The translations under genes were made by a program, and so were the position numbers. The notes below the pieces were generated by a model. It saw nothing but the letters and a program-made list of their open reading frames with translations. It did not search any database and was not told the DNA's origin. This document shows positions 1 through 8,640 of a stretch of 64,000 nt of DNA, one piece after another. The DNA comes from MWBF01 sp040772005. Its GTDB lineage: Bacteria; Chloroflexota; Anaerolineae; CG2-30-64-16. The stretch is taken from positions 62,001 through 126,000 of the forward strand of contig JAXGYZ010000003.1 of assembly GCA_040772005.1 (NCBI GenBank), in the 5' to 3' direction. The stretch's first letter is position 1; every line of letters begins with the position of its first letter.

Positions 1-876
1 GGATGCCCACAGGATGAGCGTGTTGTCCAGCTCGCCCTGCGCCTCCAGCTCGGCCAGGATGCGCCCGACGTTGTAGTCGATGAACGACACCTGCGCGTAG
101 TAGTATGCCTTCATCACCTGCAGCAGCCGGTCATCGAGGCCTGCATCGCGGTACTTGTAGCGGTTCTGCACCCGGTTGATGAAGGTCCAGAGATTGTGCG
201 AGTCCGGCGGGCGCTTGGGCAGCGGCATCGCAGGGCCGCGGTAGAGCTTATGCCACGGCGCGGGCGGCGAGAAGGGCGGATGCGGCGCGATGAAGCTGCT
301 CCAGAGGAGGAACGGCCGCGACCGGTCACGCCCGCGCAGGTATTCGATGCTGCGGTCCGCGACCCAGTGCGAGTTGTGCGCGTGCGCGGGGAGCGCCGAC
401 CGCTGCGGGACATAGTACATCTCCCCGCGCACGCCCTGCGGCTCGGTCACATCGTGATAGCCCTGCTCGATCAGCCAGGCCTGAAACTGGTCCAGCGGCG
501 GGCCGGCCAGCTCCTCGCTGATGACGCGGGAGGTGAAGCCGCGCGGTGCGGCCGGGTCGGGCGTGAAGTGCATCTTGCCGACGCCGTGCGTCTCGTAGCC
601 GGCCGCGGCCAGCGCGGACATGAACGTCGGGCGGTCGGGCGTCACCTCCGGCATGGGGTAGCCGTTCTCGTAACAGCCGGTGCGCGTCGCGTACTGGCCG
701 AAGATGAGCGAGCAGCGCGCGGGCACGCAGACCGGGACCGGCGTGTACGCCTCCGTGAAGTGTGTGCCCTCGGCGCAAAGCCGGTCGAGCACCGGCGTGC
801 GGATGACCGGATTGACCGTGCCCAGCGTGTCCCCGCGCTGCTGGTCAGTGAAGATAAAGAGAATGTTCGGGGGCAT
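1..876 (-). CDS. Sulfatase (formylglycine-dependent, family S1), C-terminus outside window
   Basis: The first 292 codons of a type I sulfatase; the rest lies beyond the left edge. The start is ATG at 874-876, followed by the family opening PPNILFIFTDQQRG, whose Asp residues bind the metal. The nucleophile motif is C50-V-P-A-R54, the site where Cys is converted to formylglycine. HGVGKMHF (the Lys/His substrate-sulfate region) and APHPPFSPP follow in the expected order. It hydrolyses sulfate esters, probably on sugars, since a GH2 glycosidase and a second sulfatase lie next to it. No signal peptide is visible, so it may act in the cytoplasm on imported saccharides. The substrate cannot be told from sequence. 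Confidence 0.9.
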   Translation of the reverse strand, partial: MPPNILFIFTDQQRGDTLGTVNPVIRTPVLDRLCAEGTHFTEAYTPVPVCVPARCSLIFGQYATRTGCYENGYPMPEVTPDRPTFMSALAAAGYETHGVGKMHFTPDPAAPRGFTSRVISEELAGPPLDQFQAWLIEQGYHDVTEPQGVRGEMYYVPQRSALPAHAHNSHWVADRSIEYLRGRDRSRPFLLWSSFIAPHPPFSPPAPWHKLYRGPAMPLPKRPPDSHNLWTFINRVQNRYKYRDAGLDDRLLQVMKAYYYAQVSFIDYNVGRILAELEAQGELDNTLILWAS

Positions 877-894
877 GACAGCTCCGTAGTCGGA

Positions 895-994
895 GGAATA
901 AATGGGACGCTGATAAACGCTGATGAGACCGATTTCACTGATTCTTTTTAGTGATCAGTTTAATCAGTCAAATCAGCGTCATCAGCGTTCTATT
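895..994. repeat. Inverted repeat, GCTGATGA family, copy 1
   Basis: Gap between the sulfatase start and the GH2 stop. ACGCTGATAAACGCTGATGA on the left pairs with AATCAGCGTCATCAGCG on the right, with an A/T-rich middle. The right edge TCATCAGCGTTCTATTCT (979-996) runs into the GH2 stop codon at 995-997. The same 18 bp recur at 17004-17021 next to another stop codon. It could act as an mRNA 3'-end hairpin. Confidence 0.8.
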
Positions 995-2731
995 CTACAT
1001 CCGGAAGATGCGCGCGATCCGGGCCATGTCGAACTTCTCGGTCCGGTCGTAGTTGTAGACGCCGTTCTGCTCCTGCTCGACGTCGGTCAGTTGAGTGTAG
1101 CAGAAGCCGGTGATGTACGGGTGCGAGCGCAGCGCGGCCAGCATCCCTTCGAGTCGCGTGTAGAACTCGTCGAGGCTGCGCGGGCCCTGGCCGTAGCCCC
1201 ATGAGTTGTCCGCAAAGGGGCGGCGATCCGGCGGAATCCACTTGATGCCGCCGAACTCGTCCACGATGTACGGCTGGCCTTCGTACTCGGGCTCGCGGTC
1301 GGGGTAGTTACGCCACGGCTTGCCGTCGGTCAGCGCGAGCTGGCTGGCGAGCTTCGCCGGGTCCTGCTCGTAGGTGTGGACCGTCCACAAGTCGGTGCGC
1401 GCATGGCTGTAGCCGCTGGCGTCGTTGACCGGTCGCGTGGGGTCGAGGCTGCGGCACAGCTCGTACGCGTCGATGTGCAGCCGGTTGTGCTGGCGGCGGT
1501 CGCCGGTGTCCCATGTCTCGTTGAAGGGGGTCCACGCGATAATCGAGGGATGGTTGCGGTCGCGCATCACGATCTCGCGCCACTCGCCCAGGAAGTTGCG
1601 CGCGCTGACCGGCTCCTTGACGTCCAGCCCCCACGAGGACGACTCGCCCCACGTGAGATAGCCCAGCCGGTCGGCCCAGTAGTGGAAGCGTTCCTCGAAC
1701 ACCTTCTGGTGCAGCCGCGCGCCGTTGAACCCGGCAGCCATCGACAGCTCGATGTCGCGGCGCAGCGCGGCGTCGTCCGGTGCAGTCCAGATGCCCTCGG
1801 GGTAGAAGCCCTGGTCCAGCACCAGGCGCAGGTAGATGGGCTCGTTGTTGAGATAGACCTGGTTGCCCTCGATGTGGACCTTGCGCAGCCCCGCGTAGCT
1901 CTCGACATAGTCCAGCGTCTCGCCCGACTCGTCAATGACCTCGAATGTCAGGTCGTACAGGAAGGGGTCCTCCGGCGACCACGGCCGCAGTCCGAGCCCC
2001 GCCAGCTCCAGCACGCAGGGCACGCCGCTCGCGGCAACGGCTGTCTTCTGGCCGATTACTTCACTCTCGTGTGCGACGCGTGCACGGAAGCTCAGGCCCC
2101 GGCGCACCGCGTGGAAGGTGGGGGTGACGATGAAGCGTTCGCCGTCGAGGTCGGGCACGATCTGGACCGACTGGATGCCGTGGGGATGCACGGCTTCGAG
2201 CCAGACCGTCTGCCAGATGCCGGTCGTGCGGGTGTAGTGGCAGTTGTGCGAGGCGTAGCGCATGGACTGCTTGCCCCCCGGCTGGTGGCTGTGGCGCGTG
2301 TCATCGTGGACGTAGAGCACGAGGTTGTGAGTGTGCCCCGGCTCGACATAAGCGGTGACGTCGAAGGTGAACGAGACAGTCCCGCCGTAGTGTCGGCCCA
2401 CGCTGCGGCCGTCGATAAAGGCCTCGCACTCGTAATCCACGCCGCCGAAGTGGAGGAGGATGCGCTGGCCCTGCCACGCTGCGGGGATCGCGAGGTCGCG
2501 CTGATACCACATGCACTCGATGAAGTCGGTGTGGCCGACGCCGGACAGCCGGCTCTCCGGGCAGAAGGGCACGATGATCTCGCCGTCGAAGCCGGCGCTG
2601 GACTGGAAGCCGCGCTCCATGCCGGATTTGCCGGGGTCGAGGGTGTAGGTCCAGGGGCCATTGAGGTTGAGCCACGCCTTGCGGACGAACTGCGGGCGAG
2701 GGTGTTCAGGGCGGGGAACGGCTTGCGTCAT
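995..2731 (-). CDS. Glycoside hydrolase family 2 (beta-galactosidase/beta-glucuronidase-like)
   Basis: 578 aa with the GH2 domain order: N-terminal jelly-roll (about 15-180, with GIWQTVWLEAV at its end), an immunoglobulin-like domain (about 185-285) and the TIM barrel (about 290-578). The acid/base is E405 in TPFNETW and the nucleophile is E492 in YIVDEFGG. It should remove a beta-linked sugar from a glycan end by the retaining mechanism. ATG at 2729-2731 is preceded by AGGAG six bases upstream. It is compact compared with LacZ (about 1000 aa) and close to the beta-glucuronidase size. No export signal is seen. Neighbouring sulfatases suggest a desulfated substrate. Specificity is not resolved. 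Confidence 0.9.
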   Translation of the reverse strand: MTQAVPRPEHPRPQFVRKAWLNLNGPWTYTLDPGKSGMERGFQSSAGFDGEIIVPFCPESRLSGVGHTDFIECMWYQRDLAIPAAWQGQRILLHFGGVDYECEAFIDGRSVGRHYGGTVSFTFDVTAYVEPGHTHNLVLYVHDDTRHSHQPGGKQSMRYASHNCHYTRTTGIWQTVWLEAVHPHGIQSVQIVPDLDGERFIVTPTFHAVRRGLSFRARVAHESEVIGQKTAVAASGVPCVLELAGLGLRPWSPEDPFLYDLTFEVIDESGETLDYVESYAGLRKVHIEGNQVYLNNEPIYLRLVLDQGFYPEGIWTAPDDAALRRDIELSMAAGFNGARLHQKVFEERFHYWADRLGYLTWGESSSWGLDVKEPVSARNFLGEWREIVMRDRNHPSIIAWTPFNETWDTGDRRQHNRLHIDAYELCRSLDPTRPVNDASGYSHARTDLWTVHTYEQDPAKLASQLALTDGKPWRNYPDREPEYEGQPYIVDEFGGIKWIPPDRRPFADNSWGYGQGPRSLDEFYTRLEGMLAALRSHPYITGFCYTQLTDVEQEQNGVYNYDRTEKFDMARIARIFRM

Positions 2732-2781
2732 TACATGCTCCTATATTCTTATGAACTGATGTGCTGCCGTGCGGCACTGGA

Positions 2782-2791
2782 AAAACGTTTT
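2782..2791. promoter_or_regulatory. Possible LacI-family operator upstream of GH2 gene
   Basis: AAAACGTTTT is a perfect 10-bp palindrome with the central CG typical of LacI/GalR operators, about 50 bp upstream of the GH2 start codon. No LacI regulator is encoded in the window. Inference from shape and position only. Confidence 0.35.
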
Positions 2792-2845
2792 CGAGGCGGT
2801 TGCAGCATACACCGGTTTGGGCGGGCGCGCAAAGCGGAGTGGGTG

Positions 2846-2962
2846 CGCGGCCATCGCGAATAACCGAATCAGGACACGAATAAGCGAATTGTGGTGCCGG
2901 GCGAGGATTCGTTTATTCGTGCCGCGCCCCGTGAGCGCATCCGCTTATTCGCGATGGCCGCG
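2846..2962. repeat. Palindromic intergenic element CGCGGCCATCGCGAAT, copy A
   Basis: A 117-bp element bounded by perfect 18-bp arms: CGCGGCCATCGCGAATAA (2846-2863) and TTATTCGCGATGGCCGCG (2945-2962). Smaller dyads built on ACGAATAAGCGAAT fill the middle. It fills most of the gap between the GH2 and sulfatase genes. Related copies lie at 4523, 10719 and 47203. Confidence 0.9.
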
Positions 2963-2977
2963 TCGCCCTCTATGGCG

Positions 2978-4453
2978 TTATGGTCGCGTGTCAGACGTCT
3001 CGCGCAGGTAGTGCCAGTCATCCGCAAAGACCTTCGCCCCGCGGGAGGCGGGGCCGGCGAGGCCGAGCTGCCCCTTGCCCGTGACCGGCTCGCGCACGCC
3101 GTCTACTCGGGGGTCCACATGGCGGAAGAACCAGTCATCGAGCTCACCCTTCAGCTCCCGGATGCGCGACTGCTGACCGGCCTCTTCGATCAGGTTGTGC
3201 GTCTCGTCTGGGTCCTCGGCCAGGTGATATAGCTCGTGCGGGCCGTAGGGATAGCGGTGGACGTACTTCCACTCGGTCGTCCGCACCATGCGCACCGGCC
3301 CATATTCGTCGTAGACGCTGACCACGAGGTCGTGCGGGGTCGGGCCGGCGATGCTGCCGTCGAGCAGGTGCGCGAAGCTGCGGCCGGGCAGTCCCTCGGG
3401 CACGGCACCGGCCAGCCCGACGCGCGCGAGCAGGGTCGGCAGGAGGTCGTAGTGGCTCAGCAGGTCGCAGTTGACGCTCCCTTGCGCCACCGTGCCCGGC
3501 TGCGACAGCAGCATGGGCACCTTGACCGACGTATCGAACATGTTGAGCGGGAAGGAGGCGTTGCCCTTGCCGTACAGCCCGTGATGGCCCATGTTCATGC
3601 CGTTGTCGCCCGTGAAGATGACCAGCGTGTTCTCGCGCAGCCCGTGCGCCTCCAGCCAGTCCAGCAGGCGGCCCACGTTGGCATCCATCGCAGTGACCGC
3701 GCTGAAGTAGCCGCTGAGCACGTCGCGGCGGCCTGCGTCATCCTGGCCGACGGGCGCGCTGTTGACCTGCCACGGGTGCGGTGGCAGGTGGGGGACCGAC
3801 TCGAACGGGCAGTCACGGCGGTAGCTATCGTACAGGTCCGCGGGGTGGTTGCCCCGGTCCCACGGGCTGTGCGGCGCAGTGTAATGGACGCCGAGGTAGA
3901 AGGGCCGGTCCGAGCCGGCTTGCGCTTCGAGGAAGGCCAGCGCGTTGTCCGTGATGACGTCCGTCACGTAGCGCGGCTCGGCGTAGAGCTCGCCGTCAGG
4001 CGCACCCTGGCGCAGCATGGGCGCGCCGTAGTAAGGTCCGCCGCCGGTCGCATGGACGGCCCAGTAGCTGAATCCCTTCTGCGGGTGATGTGCATCGCCC
4101 AGGTGCCACTTGCCGCTCAGCCCGCAGGTGTAGCCCTGGCCGGCCAGAAAGTCGGTGTACCCCGGCTGGCCCTGCAAGTACTCGATCAGCGGCCCCTCGG
4201 CTGAATAGTTCCCTGCGCGCAGCCAATCGTGGACGCCGTGCTGCGAGGGGATGCGGCCCGTCAGGATGGACGCGCGCGCGGGCGAGCAGACGGGTGACGC
4301 GCAGAAGAAGTTCTCGCAGCGCGTGCCCGACGCGGCCAGCCGGTCCAGGTTGGGCGTGCGGATCTCGCGGTTGCCTGCGCAACCGAGCGCCCAGGCGCCC
4401 TGGTCGTCGGTGAGGATGAAGAGTATGTTGGGTTGAGGGTTGAGGTTGCTCAT
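2978..4453 (-). CDS. Sulfatase (family S1, Cys type)
   Basis: 491 aa. The N-terminus has NILFILTDDQGAW with metal-binding D16/D17, and the formylglycine site is C56-S-P-A-R60 followed by ASILTGR. GKWHLGD (about 120) and FTGDNGMNMGHHGLYGKGN (about 280) give the remaining metal and sulfate ligands. It hydrolyses sulfate esters. Full-length for the family, with no signal peptide, so probably cytoplasmic. It is separated from the GH2 gene only by the palindromic element and could be co-transcribed with it. The carbohydrate target is unknown. A formylglycine-generating enzyme must be encoded elsewhere. Confidence 0.93.
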   Translation of the reverse strand: MSNLNPQPNILFILTDDQGAWALGCAGNREIRTPNLDRLAASGTRCENFFCASPVCSPARASILTGRIPSQHGVHDWLRAGNYSAEGPLIEYLQGQPGYTDFLAGQGYTCGLSGKWHLGDAHHPQKGFSYWAVHATGGGPYYGAPMLRQGAPDGELYAEPRYVTDVITDNALAFLEAQAGSDRPFYLGVHYTAPHSPWDRGNHPADLYDSYRRDCPFESVPHLPPHPWQVNSAPVGQDDAGRRDVLSGYFSAVTAMDANVGRLLDWLEAHGLRENTLVIFTGDNGMNMGHHGLYGKGNASFPLNMFDTSVKVPMLLSQPGTVAQGSVNCDLLSHYDLLPTLLARVGLAGAVPEGLPGRSFAHLLDGSIAGPTPHDLVVSVYDEYGPVRMVRTTEWKYVHRYPYGPHELYHLAEDPDETHNLIEEAGQQSRIRELKGELDDWFFRHVDPRVDGVREPVTGKGQLGLAGPASRGAKVFADDWHYLRETSDTRP

Positions 4454-4522
4454 GCGTCCGATTCTAGCGGGCTGTCACGGAACTGTCAATCGCCGGGGTG
4501 CAGATGGGTATATTCGGGATTA

Positions 4523-4646
4523 GGAGCGCGGCCATCCACGAATGCTCGAATTGCGCTGCGGCGCGGCACGGATAAGCGGATCGGGCCGCCGCGTGCCTCA
4601 TTCGCTTAGTCGCGTGCCATTCGTGTATGCGCGATGGCCGCGCTCC
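4523..4646. repeat. Palindromic intergenic element, copy B
   Basis: Arms GGAGCGCGGCCATC (4523-4536) and GATGGCCGCGCTCC (4633-4646) match perfectly over 14 bp. The interior has degenerate ATTCGCTTA/GGATAAGCG dyads as in copies A and C. It lies upstream of the sulfatase start and downstream of the metal ATPase stop. Confidence 0.85.
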
Positions 4647-4671
4647 CAGCACGATATTCGGCTGGAGTAAA

Positions 4672-6552
4672 TCACTGATACCGCAGCAGCCGCAGCGCGT
4701 TGAGCACGACGACCAATGTGCTGCCCTCGTGCAGCGCGACGGCGGTGCCGATATGCGTCCAGCCGGCGACCGAGGCCACGCTCAACAGGGCGATGACGCC
4801 CAGCGCGATGACAAGGTTCTGGGTAATGACCGCGCGCGCCGCGCGGCCCAGCCCGATGGCGAAGGGCAGCCGGGAGAGGTCGTCGCCCATCAGCGCGACA
4901 TCCGCGGTCTCCAGCGCGACATCCGTGCCCGCACCGCCCATCGCAATGCCGACCGTCGCGTGCGCGAGCGCAGGCGCATCGTTCACGCCGTCCCCGACCA
5001 TGCCGACCTGGCCGTGTTGCGCCAACAACTCGCGGACCGCGGCCAGCTTGTCCTCGGGCAGCAGGGCGGCCCGGTAGCTCGCGATGCCCGCGGCCCCTGC
5101 GATGGCCTGCGCGACGCGCTCGTTATCGCCGGTCAGCATCACGGTCTCCGCAATGCCGAGCCGCCGCAGTTCGGCCACCGTGCCCGCGATGCCGGGCCGG
5201 AGCGTGTCGGCCAGCGCCAGCAGGCCCGCGGGCCGGCCGTCCAGCGCAACCGCGACCGTCGTCTTGCCCGCGGCCTCGAATGCCGCCACCTGCGCGTTGA
5301 CGGCCGGCGACACGGGCACGCCCGCGCCGGTCCACAGCGCCAGAGTCCCCGCCAGCACATGCGTGCCGTTCACGCGGGCGGCCAGCCCCCGGCCGGTATG
5401 CGACTCGACCGCGCTGACCGCCGGGAAGGGCTCACCGGGCCGCGCGGCCTGCGCCGCATCGACGATGGCGCGGGCCAGCGGGTGCGCGGACCGGCTCTCT
5501 GCCGCCGCGGTCAGGAACAGGAGCGCGTCCGGTCCCGTGCCGTCGAGCGGGGTCACGTCGGTGACGACCGGCCGGCCGTGGGTGATGGTGCCGGTCTTGT
5601 CGAACGCGATGGCGCGCAGCCGCCCCAGGTTTTCCAGGTGCGCGCTGCCCTTGATGAGCACGCCGTGGCGCGCGGCCTGCGCGACGCCGGCCAGCACGGT
5701 CGCGGGCGTGCCCAGCGCCAGGGCGCACGGCGACGCGGCAACGAGCAGCGTCATGGCGCGCAGGAACGCGTCGCGCAGCGGCACGCCGAACAGCGGCGGC
5801 ACGACAATCAACAGCAGGGCGACGCCGATGACGGACGGGACGAATATGCGCGAGAAGCGTTCGATCGTCTGCTGCGTGGGAGACTTCTGTGCCTGGGCCT
5901 CCTCGACCATATGCATGACCCGCGCGAGGGTGCTGTCCTCGGCCAGGCGGGTGACATGGGCCTCGAGTGCGCCATTCTTGTTGATGGTGCCCGCAAAGAC
6001 CGATGCACCCGGCCCCTTGTCCACCGGCACGGATTCGCCCGTGACCGGCGACTGGTCCACCGCGGAGTGACCGGCCGCGACCGTCCCATCCACCGGGATG
6101 CGTGAGCCGGGCCGGATGATGACCACGTCCCCGACGCGCACCTGCTCGACCGGCAGCTCTGCCTCGACGCCCTCTCGGCGGACGAGCGCGCTCTTGGGCG
6201 CGAGCTCGGCCAGCGCGGAAACGGCAGACCGCGCCCGGTCCAGCGCGCGTTCCTCCAGCGCGTGGCCGAGGCTGAACAGGAACAGGAGCAGCGCGCCCTC
6301 CGCAAACTCACCCAGCGCGGCTGCGCCGAGCGCGGCGACGAGCATGAGCAGGTCGGTGTCGAAGCGGCGGGCGCGCAAGGTCGCGATGGCATGGCGCGTG
6401 ATGTCGTAGCCGCCGAACCCGTATGCGGCCAGGTACAGGCCCAGGCTCACAGCGGGCGGGAAGCCGGCGAACCGCTCACCGAGCCATCCGATCAACAGCA
6501 GGCTGCCTGCCGCCAGGCTGAACAGCAATTCGCGGTGTTCGCCCTTTATCAT
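4672..6552 (-). CDS. P1B-type metal-transporting ATPase, P1B-4-like (SPC/HEGST motifs)
   Basis: 626 aa inner-membrane pump without an N-terminal heavy-metal-binding domain. Actuator TGES is at 171-174, the transmembrane metal site is S274-P-C276, the phosphorylation site is D318-K-T-G-T, SAHPLA lies at 355-360, the hinge GDGVND at 520-525, and HEGST at 608-612 sits in the last membrane helix. SPC together with HEGxT is the known signature of the P1B-4 subgroup (CoaT/CtpD/PfeT), which exports Co, Fe(II) or Zn. The 4-bp ATGA overlap with the ArsR gene shows co-translation. Efflux of a divalent metal is well supported; the exact metal is inference. Confidence 0.92.
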   Translation of the reverse strand: MIKGEHRELLFSLAAGSLLLIGWLGERFAGFPPAVSLGLYLAAYGFGGYDITRHAIATLRARRFDTDLLMLVAALGAAALGEFAEGALLLFLFSLGHALEERALDRARSAVSALAELAPKSALVRREGVEAELPVEQVRVGDVVIIRPGSRIPVDGTVAAGHSAVDQSPVTGESVPVDKGPGASVFAGTINKNGALEAHVTRLAEDSTLARVMHMVEEAQAQKSPTQQTIERFSRIFVPSVIGVALLLIVVPPLFGVPLRDAFLRAMTLLVAASPCALALGTPATVLAGVAQAARHGVLIKGSAHLENLGRLRAIAFDKTGTITHGRPVVTDVTPLDGTGPDALLFLTAAAESRSAHPLARAIVDAAQAARPGEPFPAVSAVESHTGRGLAARVNGTHVLAGTLALWTGAGVPVSPAVNAQVAAFEAAGKTTVAVALDGRPAGLLALADTLRPGIAGTVAELRRLGIAETVMLTGDNERVAQAIAGAAGIASYRAALLPEDKLAAVRELLAQHGQVGMVGDGVNDAPALAHATVGIAMGGAGTDVALETADVALMGDDLSRLPFAIGLGRAARAVITQNLVIALGVIALLSVASVAGWTHIGTAVALHEGSTLVVVLNALRLLRYQ

Positions 6553-6983
6553 CCCTCGTCCTCGCGCTCGTTCTCACCCTGGCCCTTGACCCGACCCTCG
6601 CTTACGTGCTCCAGCCCCACGGCAAACAACTGCTCCACATGGTCATCCGCCAGCCGGTAAAATACATGCCGCCCGGCGCGCCGTGCAGTCACCAGCCCCT
6701 GGCCGCGCAGGTCGCTCAACTGGTGCGATACGGCGGACTGGCCCATGTCCAGCCCGGCGGCCAGGTCGTTGACGCAAAACTCGCGGCCGGCGAGCGCCGA
6801 CATGATGCGCACGCGCGTGGGGTCGGCCAGCGCCTTGAAGATGGCGGCGAGGTCGCGCGCGACGGCTGGCGTGACCATGCCCGCGCGGACGGTCGCGACG
6901 GTGGCCGCATCCGCCGGGCCGCATCCGGCCTCTTCAGGTGTCTCACAGTCGGTTGTTCTGGTAGCTAAATCCTGCACGTCCAC
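6549..6983 (-). CDS. ArsR/SmtB-family metal-sensing repressor
   Basis: 144 aa winged helix with the family core ALADPTRVRIMSAL and recognition helix QSAVSHQLSDL. Two metal sites can be read. The alpha-5 ligand set D113, H115, H126, E129 has the same spacing as in SmtB/CzrA. C70 in REFCVNDL, with N-terminal C13 and C21, resembles the alpha-3N site of SmtB/CadC. It should repress its own operon and release DNA when metal binds. It starts at GTG 6981-6983 with no clear Shine-Dalgarno sequence and follows a short leader. It overlaps the ATPase gene by 4 bp. Confidence 0.92.
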   Translation of the reverse strand: MDVQDLATRTTDCETPEEAGCGPADAATVATVRAGMVTPAVARDLAAIFKALADPTRVRIMSALAGREFCVNDLAAGLDMGQSAVSHQLSDLRGQGLVTARRAGRHVFYRLADDHVEQLFAVGLEHVSEGRVKGQGENEREDEG

Positions 6984-6990
6984 ATCCGAT

Positions 6991-7010
6991 ATATGAGTAT
7001 TTGCTCATAT
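6991..7010. promoter_or_regulatory. ArsR/SmtB operator dyad
   Basis: ATATGAG and CTCATAT are perfect 7-bp arms around TATTTG. The size and A/T-rich ends fit ArsR/SmtB operators. It lies over the expected transcription start, just downstream of and touching the -10 box, so a bound repressor would block RNA polymerase. Confidence 0.8.
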
Positions 7011-7037
7011 GTTAGCATCGGGAGGCAAAGCTGTCAA
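7009..7037 (-). promoter_or_regulatory. Promoter of the arsR-ATPase operon
   Basis: On the minus strand TTGACA (7032-7037) is followed after 17 bp by TAACAT (7009-7014). The expected start is near 7002, giving a leader of about 19 nt to the GTG codon. The position relative to the operator supports the call. Confidence 0.7.
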
Positions 7038-7048
7038 GTAGGGGAGGT

Positions 7049-8542
7049 TCAATACACCCAGACCGGACCGGATTCCGATATAGAGGGTGTGGTGGTCAAC
7101 GGCCGGGGCTTGCCGGTGGGATTGCCCCGGTTGTCCACGTCGACGATGTAGAGGTCGTAATAACCGTTGCTGTTCCTGGCAGAGAAGGCAATCTGCCGCC
7201 CGTCGGGCGACCAGGCGGGCACGCGCACATCCAGTTCCGAGGACAGCACCACGGCCACCGGCTGCCCACTTGCATTGCACCTGCCCGGCACGACAAAGAG
7301 GCCGTAGCGGGAGGGGCTGCTGCTGGCGCGGGTGGAGATGTAGACCACCCACCGGCCATCGGGCGACCAGGCGGGCGTCTCGTTTTGCCAGTTGCCGCCG
7401 GCGGCCAGCTCACACAGCTCTCCGCCGTCCGTGTTGGCGCGGTAGATGTTCCAGAAATCGCCGTCGGGCTTTCGATCCATCGCGGCGAAGGCAAGATATC
7501 TGCCATCAGGAGACCAGCGCGGGGACTGCGTGCCGCACATGCGGAACCCATTGGGTGTCGTGCCGGACTCCACCAGCATGGTGCGCGTGCCACGGCCCAC
7601 GAGGAGGATGTCGTGCCGGGCCGCGTTAGACACGGGGATGCCGCAGATCACTTCCGGGTTGTCGGTCAGCCGGCGGTTCGAGGCCACGACGACCGCGCGG
7701 CCATCCGGCGACCAGTCCGCGCCGGCGACATTGCTCAGGCCGGCCGTGATGACTTCACTTTCGCCGGTATCGAGGAACAGCCCGAACGCTTCGCGCTCGG
7801 TGCGGCCGGCTGCGGCGCGGATGCCCTGCGTGTAGAGCAACTCGCCGGTCTTGGGCGACCAGGCATAGGGATACTCATCGTAGGCCGAGCCGACGAGCCG
7901 CTGCTGGCCGGACCCGTCGGGGTTCATGATCCAGATGTCGTGGTTGCCCGACTGGTTATTGTGATACGCGATGCGCAGCGGGCGCTGTTCCTCATCCGCT
8001 GCCTGTCGCGTTGCGGCCTCGGCAGTGGCGGCTTGGGCGGTGGCGGTTTGGGCAGCGGCTGCTTGGGCAGTGGCTGCCTCTTCAGCTTGCCGGGTGGCGG
8101 CCTCGGACGTGGCCAGCCTGTCCGGTGTCTCCGCGATGACCTGCATGGTGGGCCGGCGCGCGCCAAGACCGTCCTCACGGGTCAGCAGGACGATTGCGAC
8201 GATGCCGACAACAGCCAGCGCAGCGGCGATCCACGGCCAGGGTTGCGACCGGGGCGGGAGCGGCTGGGCCAGAGGCTGTTGGACCGTCTGCCCCGGAGCC
8301 GGAGGTGCTGCTGTGCGTGTCGGGGCTGTAGTGGCGGTCGCGGGCGGCTCGCCGGGGATCCACTTCTGACCGTCATGCACATACCAGGTGCCGGTCTCAT
8401 AGCCCAGCACCCACCAGCGGCCCTGGTCATCCTGCACCATGAGGTCTGACAACGCGGCCCGCATGCGTTCTTCCGAGAGCTGTCCCGCGTCGTACTGGGC
8501 CTTGAGCCTGTGATATTCCTGCTCTGCCTGGCGAAAGTCCAT
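7049..8542 (-). CDS. Membrane-anchored TolB-like beta-propeller protein
   Basis: 497 aa. An N-terminal helical segment (1-36, SHOCT-like) is followed by a small WW/GYF-like patch WYVHDGQKW and a Pro/Thr-rich linker. A single membrane helix at about 103-121 comes next, then an Ala/Thr/Gln-rich stretch of repeated TAQAATAEA-type words (about 145-180). The C-terminal propeller (about 190-497) holds repeated SPDGRxxxF motifs of the PD40/TolB type. The topology suggests an N-terminal cytoplasmic domain and an extracytoplasmic propeller. A binding role is likely, but no partner is evident. It follows the CHAT-TPR gene on the same strand after 98 bp and may be co-transcribed with it. Confidence 0.75.
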   Translation of the reverse strand: MDFRQAEQEYHRLKAQYDAGQLSEERMRAALSDLMVQDDQGRWWVLGYETGTWYVHDGQKWIPGEPPATATTAPTRTAAPPAPGQTVQQPLAQPLPPRSQPWPWIAAALAVVGIVAIVLLTREDGLGARRPTMQVIAETPDRLATSEAATRQAEEAATAQAAAAQTATAQAATAEAATRQAADEEQRPLRIAYHNNQSGNHDIWIMNPDGSGQQRLVGSAYDEYPYAWSPKTGELLYTQGIRAAAGRTEREAFGLFLDTGESEVITAGLSNVAGADWSPDGRAVVVASNRRLTDNPEVICGIPVSNAARHDILLVGRGTRTMLVESGTTPNGFRMCGTQSPRWSPDGRYLAFAAMDRKPDGDFWNIYRANTDGGELCELAAGGNWQNETPAWSPDGRWVVYISTRASSSPSRYGLFVVPGRCNASGQPVAVVLSSELDVRVPAWSPDGRQIAFSARNSNGYYDLYIVDVDNRGNPTGKPRPLTTTPSISESGPVWVY

Positions 8543-8640
8543 GAGCTGCTCCTGGCTGGTGGAGAGAAGTGGTTCCAGGTTCCGCCGACTATCTGCATCG
8601 CGGTCGCTATGCGACCGTCAGGATGCGGACTCCCCGGTTG

